From NCBI GenBank assembly GCA_950022295.1, contig OX465595.1:223227770-223291769 (forward strand): DNA of 64,000 bases. The letters are read 5' to 3'. Positions 59,301 through 64,000 of this stretch are shown piece after piece. Origin of the DNA: Bromus sterilis. Lineage: Eukaryota > Streptophyta > Magnoliopsida > Poales > Poaceae. The notes below the pieces were generated by a model. That model was not told the origin of the DNA, did not search any database, and worked only from the letters and a program-made list of their open reading frames with translations. Made by a program: the position numbers and the translations under genes. Positions within the stretch are counted from its first letter, which is position 1; each line of letters starts with the position of its first letter.

Positions 59301-60530
59301 GGTGTCGTCTGGGGCGGCCGGGAACCTCGCCGACGACGAGGAGGGCGGCCGCCGGAATGGGCCGTGGTGGAGAAGAGGGCTGGAGGGGGAAAAGCTAGCG
59401 CGGCGAGAGGGAAAATGTCGCGGTGCTCACCGGGATACGGTAGGGAGGGGCAGTGGGCTCGAGGGAGGGTCGTAGTCGCTGGAATCGCGCGGGGTCGCCG
59501 GCAGGCTGGATGTAGGAGATGACCGCGGCTCGAGCGACAGGGGGCACTCCGGCTCAATTCCTTCTGCGGGTTGGGGAAGACGACTGGCGCGGTCTCGCCG
59601 GACACGTCGGCTGGAGCTAGGGAGGGCGGTAGCCGCGCGGGTTCACCTCAGCGCGTCCATGGCGGCTCGGCTAGAGGTGAGAGATGACGATGGGGGCGCG
59701 AGGGAGGGTGAGATCTGTCGAGGGGAGGGCCTAGGTTTCGAGTGCGCGAGCGGGGGCGCAGGGGGGGTCTTGTAGGCGCCGGGGTTCACCGGATGGACGC
59801 CACGGCGATGTCTGTCGCGGTGGCCGCGGTGGATGCCCGCCACGCCCTCTGTTTGTGAACAGAGGAAGGGGACGAGCTGCTGGGGTGGGTTTTTGGGCTG
59901 GATTCGGTGGGGTTGGTCCAGGGGGTGGGGTGGGTAGATGGGCTAGGTAGTAGGCTAGGTTGTTTGCTTTTTATTTTTCTTTTTCTCTTTTATTTTTCAG
60001 TTTATTTTCTTTTGTATTTAATTTAGACACTTAGGCATTTTTGTAAATTGTTTTATGTGACCCTTAATTTAGTATTCACCATAGGTCAGTGCCACAATTA
60101 GTTTGGGAAGTATTAAAAGTCATTTAATATTTGGATTAAATATTAAATGGTTAATATGGGTTTTTTGGCTACTGTTTATTATTGTTTGCATTAATTTAGA
60201 GATTAATAAAATTCCCAAATTGGTGTGACATGCTCCACTAAATATTAGTGATTTAATAAAAGTGGAAGCACAATTATTGGACAAGGTTTCTCTTGCACCT
60301 TGGTTTTAATATTCCACCAAAGGCATTTTGAACTTTGATTTGATTTCAAATAGAAATGGTTTGGACTTTGTTATTGATCCATGATGATCAAGGCCCAAGG
60401 TTCACCTTGCATTCAACAATAACAAAGGGGAATTGAATTTGAGCTGAACCAAGGTGATCAAACAAAAATTTTGAACAGTAGTAATCAACAGTAATGGTGA
60501 TTACTGTTCACTGACACTGAGAGTGTTACA
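56394..60530 (-). repeat. Element B 5' LTR (4137 bp)
   Basis: TGTGACGCC to GTGTTACA. Relative to the 3' LTR it has an extra stretch of about 150 bp at about 57835-57995. It lacks about 56 bp near 57747, where both ends carry CTCG. A 12-base G run lies at 59288-59299. The GC-rich island is at about 59100-59900. Minus-strand open frames of about 115 codons occur at matching places in both LTRs (59255-59605 and 31649-31993). They are Pro/Arg-rich with no domain, and I do not call them genes. Confidence 0.92.
56678..59660 (-). other. Candidate spliced mini-gene inside element B 5' LTR
   Basis: Minus strand. GCCATGGAC at 59660 opens four codons plus AG to donor GTGAAC (59646-59641). Exon 2, 58387-58308 (80 nt), follows GGTAG and encodes an acidic Tyr-rich stretch (AADYTAAEYDYYVDDPTPTV). 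It ends in a phase-1 G before GCAAGC. Exon 3, 56754-56678, follows CTGCAG and continues (EYPGGDYYDVEFPIDQE) to TAG. All phases agree, giving about 56 residues. In the 3' LTR, exon 3 (29271-29195) differs by one residue (Gln for Glu), but exon 2 is frameshifted and its donor deleted. Confidence 0.42.
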
Positions 60531-62107
60531 GGTTCGATGTTTGTTCCTACCACATGTTTACAGCCTCTTTCAAACCGATACAACCATGTCCCCTCCCAGC
60601 AAACCATGTACTGCTATGGTACTATTGCTCGTTGCTCAGCCCCTTCTTAGTATGCATGCTTAGGATGCTATGATGTTACCCTGTTTCCCCTTGGCTTGGG
60701 ATATCACATTATTATATTGCTGTTGATGATATGATTATTATAAATGTTGAATATATTCGACGAAGGATGGAAGGTCTAGGCTATCCCGCCGCGACGCTTT
60801 GTTCCATTTGAGTCACCCAGGATCCGAGTTCTGGGTATTGGTTTTAAGAGTGAGCGTGCCTAACCGCGTGTGGGATTTTATGGGGTCCCCTGTTCTTACC
60901 TACCTAGCTTCAAACATTTCTAGTGGTGGCCCAAGCTGATTTACCATTTGAAACGTGTGTGTGACTGGTCCGCGGCCGGCAGATTTTAAACAACTTGGGC
61001 CAGCGGAGACATGGTTTCTCTTGTTGGTCCACCCCAGGGAGCTAGGGGGTTGTCCACATCTGTTTGGGAAACTAACCCGACCTCGTCCAGACGGTAGAGG
61101 CCGATTCGAGAGCGCGGCTGGCTTTTGAGTTGGATGTCGACTCACCGGGGGCCACCCGGATTTGTGCGTTGTTAGTTAGAGGGACCTGTCGATCCGGATC
61201 TCTCGGGACTAAATCATAAAATGGCTGCCTATGATGGGTAGAAACTGAGAGAGATGGGAATGCGTGCGGAGCCTTGTAATGGGCAGTTGGTACACCCCTG
61301 CAGGGTTAAATCTTTTCGAGAAGCCGTGTCCACGGTTATGGACGACTTGAGACCTACTCCTTTTTCAGAGACAACAACAACTGAGTTAATCTTAATATAA
61401 CTTGATCAATGTGTGTGCCTTGACCTGCTTCTTCTTCGTCGGGATGCAAAGAGGAGGACAAGGATATGATAGGTGTTATGCTTGCATAAGTAGGTGGATA
61501 GCAGACTTGTTGGAGGCGATTCCTCATCGAATGCATGGCTTTTTACCTTACTCTCTAGATCGTTAGCCACTACATAAATGTTAGTGCGGCAGCAACCTCA
61601 CCACTTACCCCTTCCTTACGGTAAACTACTAGTTGTCCTAGAATGACGAGTGATCAAGTCCTTGCTGGGTCAGATGACCACTACAGTTGGATGCTGAGTA
61701 CTTCTGTACTCATGATACTACCCCCAAACTCTTTTCGGGGTTCTTGATCGGCAACAGGTACGGTGATCAACGTTTCACGTGGAGACTCGACGACGACTAG
61801 TTAGGTGGATCCCGGCGGAGGGACTGGACCCGTGTGGTTACGGGAATCGATGTTTTTTATTTGCCACTAGGCATTTGATTGTAGTCTGTACTCAGACATA
61901 TATCTTCCGCTGTTGTATTCTATTGAAGGCAGTTGTATGCCGGTTGTATGAGATGTTGTATCCTTGTATCTGTAATGTTGTGATATCATGTTGGAAATCC
62001 GGGGCGTATGATTCATCATAGGTCGCGGTGGGATCGATATGTGCTTCGTCCCCGGATCTGGATGGAAACATCTAGATCTAGAACAGTACCACATATCGGG
62101 CCTTACA
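60531..62107 (+). repeat. Element C LTR 2, second part
   Basis: Resumes the C LTR after element B (GGTTCGATGTTTGTTCC) and ends GGGCCTTACA. It contains the hairpin TGAGTAC 61695-61701/GTACTCA 61706-61712 and exon 3 at 61758-61804, unchanged in length. No other gene is seen in this 1.6 kb. Confidence 0.93.
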
Positions 62108-63230
62108 GTCAACTCTTGGGTCTTTGAATGGATGACCGAACATAAGAATCATACAGCTTCTGCCTCAGAAATTATCGATATTCTTCAGCTGCCAATTCCT
62201 GATGCTTCAGTCCCTAGCACCTATGCCTCCAACCCGCTTCACAGTGATTTGATGAATATGGTGATGCAATCACTTTCTACTGATGCACCTCCGCCCAAGA
62301 CATTTTTGGTTCGAGAATTGTAGTATCTTCCTGGCACCCTCTATCGCATTCTGGCCAAAACTTTTCCCCATCAAAGGCTATGAGTCTACCGCTGAAGAAG
62401 TCATTGGCTGCATTAATAACATACTTATCAACATTTGCATGTATGCGCCAATTAACATTCCCGACTTCTTCTTCATAACAATGATTGATGCTCCTCAACG
62501 TCCTGATACCCTTAAACCATATGCTCCATGGATCATGAAGCTTATCCGTGCAAAGACATGATTTCACTACTTGGCAAATAAACACAATCATCGCCTGCAT
62601 CTTCCTCCTGTTGAGGTCCTGCACAAAACAATTGATTCAGTTAATGTCGACAAAGGCAAAGGCAAGGGCATATTTTATGAACCTGACAAGTCTCTAGAAG
62701 GTAACATTCAACAAGAAAAGTCCCGCACAACTGATGAACCTGCTGACCCCAATGCCTCAACTGAGGACACTGCTAAACCTCGTCTGATGACTGACCATGA
62801 ACTGCTCATCAGTTTGCATCAGAAATTTGATCGCAATCACGACTGGACCAAGCGTCAAATCTATGAGATTCTTCACTATCTTGATCGGATTCACACTTCG
62901 CAAAAGAAGAATCATCATTATGCTCATCATACCTATCATCTATTGATGTTATACTTGAAGCAACAATCACCCCTGATGACATCAAGCAAATTTTCCTTCG
63001 TCAAGCTCATGTTGTTGATATTCGTCCACCTTGTCAATTTCGCCGATGCACTACTCCAACCTTGGCGATGGAATCCTACTCTCCAGACCCAGATATTTCT
63101 CCTGAGGAAGCTGAAGACACGACTACATGTCCTCATACTACAACGACTAGCCTCAACCATGATGCTCCTCCATCCCAAAGCACATTTTTGGGGCGTTAAT
63201 CTCAGTTTCTTCACATTTTTGTCCATTCAA
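62108..63230 (+). pseudogene. Element D extra 3' ORF, second part
   Basis: Continues exactly in frame from 22472 with NSWVFEWMTEHKNH. It shifts frame near 62300-62320 to KLFPIKGYESTAEEVIGC, meets TGA at about 62559-62561, and goes on with YLANKHNHRLHLPPVEVLHK and a Lys/Glu-rich tail to about 63230. HLPPVEVLHK-type text recurs in the 3' ORF of grass copia elements as I remember them. No catalytic or membrane motif is seen. Confidence 0.65.
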
Positions 63231-63231
63231 T

Positions 63232-63247
63232 GAAAAAGGGGGAGAAA
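63232..63247 (+). other. Polypurine tract of element D
   Basis: GAAAAAGGGGGAGAAA follows the extra ORF. The 3' LTR should start close by, at about 63250 (TGAGTTAG), though similarity to the 5' LTR begins only at about 63403. Confidence 0.7.
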
Positions 63248-63249
63248 TA

Positions 63250-64000
63250 TGAGTTAGTCTTCAAGCAAGCAAATATATATTTTGGGCTTGTTTCATCATA
63301 AGTTAAAACTCTCGTTCTTCAGTTGATTTTCGTATGAGTTGTAAACTTAACTTCTGCGTGGTTGTCTGATACTTTTGATCTGTCATAATTCCTCATGCGT
63401 GGTTGAGGAACATTGAAGAAGCCGGTGGCCGTCCTGAAGATGCCAAGGCGTATTCCCGAGGAATACAGTTGTGTTCTGAGGAATCCGTTCGGCATTGTAT
63501 GGAACCTCAAGTTGAAGAAAAAGTTCGAAGCGTAGACTTCGTTAGCCTTTTTTATTTCTTGAGTCTTGGGTACCACTGTACTATTGGAGGGGGCGAGAAA
63601 AATGAGTGTCGTAATTCTAAGGAAATTGCTCATAAGGAAACCCGAAGAAAAACCCTGAGGAATATACTCTACTAGAAGTTTAGTTCCTCGGGTGTCTGAG
63701 ACGTTCTTCAAGACACTAAAGAATCTGTCTTCGGTTGAGGAGTCAAGAAAATTGTCAGCGCAGTTGTCCTGAAGATTGGGCAAGAGAGTACACTCCGAAC
63801 GTGCCACATGTCACGTGGAGAGCACCTGGAACCTATCCAGCCAACGGTCTGAACTTGAGGTCATTTATATCCTTTCGCACATGGGCATTTATGTCCTTTC
63901 ACAGCGGGTTGGCTGCTCCGAGAGAAAAAAATAATGCTTGTCATTTGAGAGAAAAACTCCTCTGAAGAATCTGAAGAACCAAGTGAGGAAACCACACCAG
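63250..64000 (+). repeat. Element D 3' LTR (partial, runs off window)
   Basis: From 63403 it matches the 5' LTR from 10858. It has lost the 44 bp carrying the TATA box (junction GGGTTG at 63906-63911) and lacks the about 500-bp insert of the 5' LTR. The stretch 63250-63402 has no partner in the 5' LTR. The exact start is uncertain. Confidence 0.75.

Larger units (their letters stand above)
28911..60530 (-). mobile_element. Element B: Tekay-like Ty3/gypsy element inserted in LTR 2 of C
   Basis: LTRs are 56394-60530 (5') and 28911-32961 (3'), TGTGACGCC to GTGTTACA. The PBS is at 56379-56390 and the PPT at 32962-32976, both on the minus strand. Flanking duplications are GGTTA (28906-28910) and GGTTC (60531-60535), with one mismatch. 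The pol gene is split by E (with F inside it) between 35686 and 54000. Several LTR indels and stop codons make it clearly older than F. Confidence 0.92.
22473..62107 (+). mobile_element. Element C: non-autonomous gypsy-like element with long LTRs
   Basis: LTR 1 is 22473-26162. LTR 2 is 26766-28910 plus 60531-62107, split by element B. The internal region is only 26163-26765, with a PBS but no gag or pol, so it needs another element's proteins. The target is the extra ORF of D. The right flank is GTCAA and the left flank reads GTA, which fits a GTCAA duplication with two bases lost on the left. Reading frames on both sides join exactly (codon GTC at 62108). LTR resemblance to B and F (GC-rich leader, PBS, exon-like segments) suggests a Tekay-related origin. 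Confidence 0.88.
10856..64000 (+). mobile_element. Element D: decayed Ty1/copia element (SIRE/Maximus-like), outermost host of the nest
   Basis: The LTRs are paired by the shared block GAGGAACATTGAAGAAGCCG at 10860 and 63405. Between them, once the nested insertions are ignored, lie PBS, gag, protease, integrase, RT, RNase H, a long extra 3' ORF and a PPT, which is copia order. The extra 3' ORF and the long C-terminal gag extension point to the SIRE/Maximus clade. Clade placement is inference from layout. The element is interrupted by a solo LTR (17772-19435) and by element C (22473-62107). Its coding region has stops, frameshifts and at least three internal deletions. The 3' LTR runs off the window. 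Confidence 0.8.

Noticed and set aside
19799..63230. Envelope gene in copia element D
   Set aside because: No signal peptide, fusion peptide-like or transmembrane segment is visible in the readable parts of the extra ORF, so an envelope label is not justified.
1..64000. Host protein-coding genes, tRNA, rRNA, microRNA precursors or CRISPR arrays
   Set aside because: Every long stretch is accounted for by LTR elements or their remnants. TGGTATCAGAGC sites are primer binding sites and not tRNA genes. No regularly spaced repeats were found.

Overview
The window is a block of nested LTR retrotransposons from a large grass genome. A Triticeae species (wheat, barley, rye or Aegilops relative) is the best guess. 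The reasons are the 2.8-4.2 kb LTRs, the initiator-tRNA-Met primer sites, the Tekay-like chromoviruses, the SIRE/Maximus-like copia element, the 81-bp Stowaway MITE, and the absence of any recognisable host gene. No rRNA, tRNA, CRISPR array or bacterial feature was seen. TREP family names are not assigned because no search could be run.

Layout. (1) 1-9930: element A, a minus-strand Tekay-like Ty3/gypsy element. Its 3' LTR is cut by the window start. It has a gag-pol frame with six stops, an extra ORF upstream of gag, a PBS and a complete 5' LTR. (2) 9931-10735: remnants of an unrelated gypsy LTR in two orientations, carrying a Stowaway MITE. (3) 10856 to beyond 64000: element D, a decayed plus-strand Ty1/copia element with gag, protease, integrase, RT, RNase H and a long extra 3' ORF. 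It carries a solo gypsy LTR at 17772-19435. (4) Inside the extra ORF of D sits element C (22473-62107), a non-autonomous element with about 3.7-kb LTRs and only about 600 bp between them. (5) Inside the second LTR of C sits element B (28911-60530, minus), a Tekay-like element. (6) Inside the RT of B sits E, a minus-strand solo LTR of the C family (35687-39337 plus 53461-53999). (7) Inside E sits element F (39338-53460, plus), a 14.1-kb Tekay-like element flanked by TTTTT duplications. The insertion order is therefore D, C, B, E, F. F has the most similar LTR pair and is the youngest.

Coding. A, B and F encode gag, CCHC zinc knuckle, aspartic protease, RT, RNase H, integrase and a C-terminal chromodomain in one reading frame. 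All three are broken by stops, frameshifts or insertions. A and F also carry an extra ORF 5' of gag whose spacing resembles a double-stranded-RNA-binding fold. Strong 3' splice-site-like sequences lie directly before the ATG of these ORFs and of gag.

The least expected signal is inside the long LTRs. In four families (A, B, C/E, F) each LTR holds, in the sense direction, a short open exon ending in a phase-1 G followed by a GC-type donor (GCAAG). It is followed about 1.0-1.55 kb later by an AG and a second short exon that continues the frame to a stop. In C, E and F a small hairpin (TGAGTAC/GTACTCA) lies just upstream of the second exon. I read this as a candidate spliced mini-gene carried by the LTR. 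It is inferred from sequence only.
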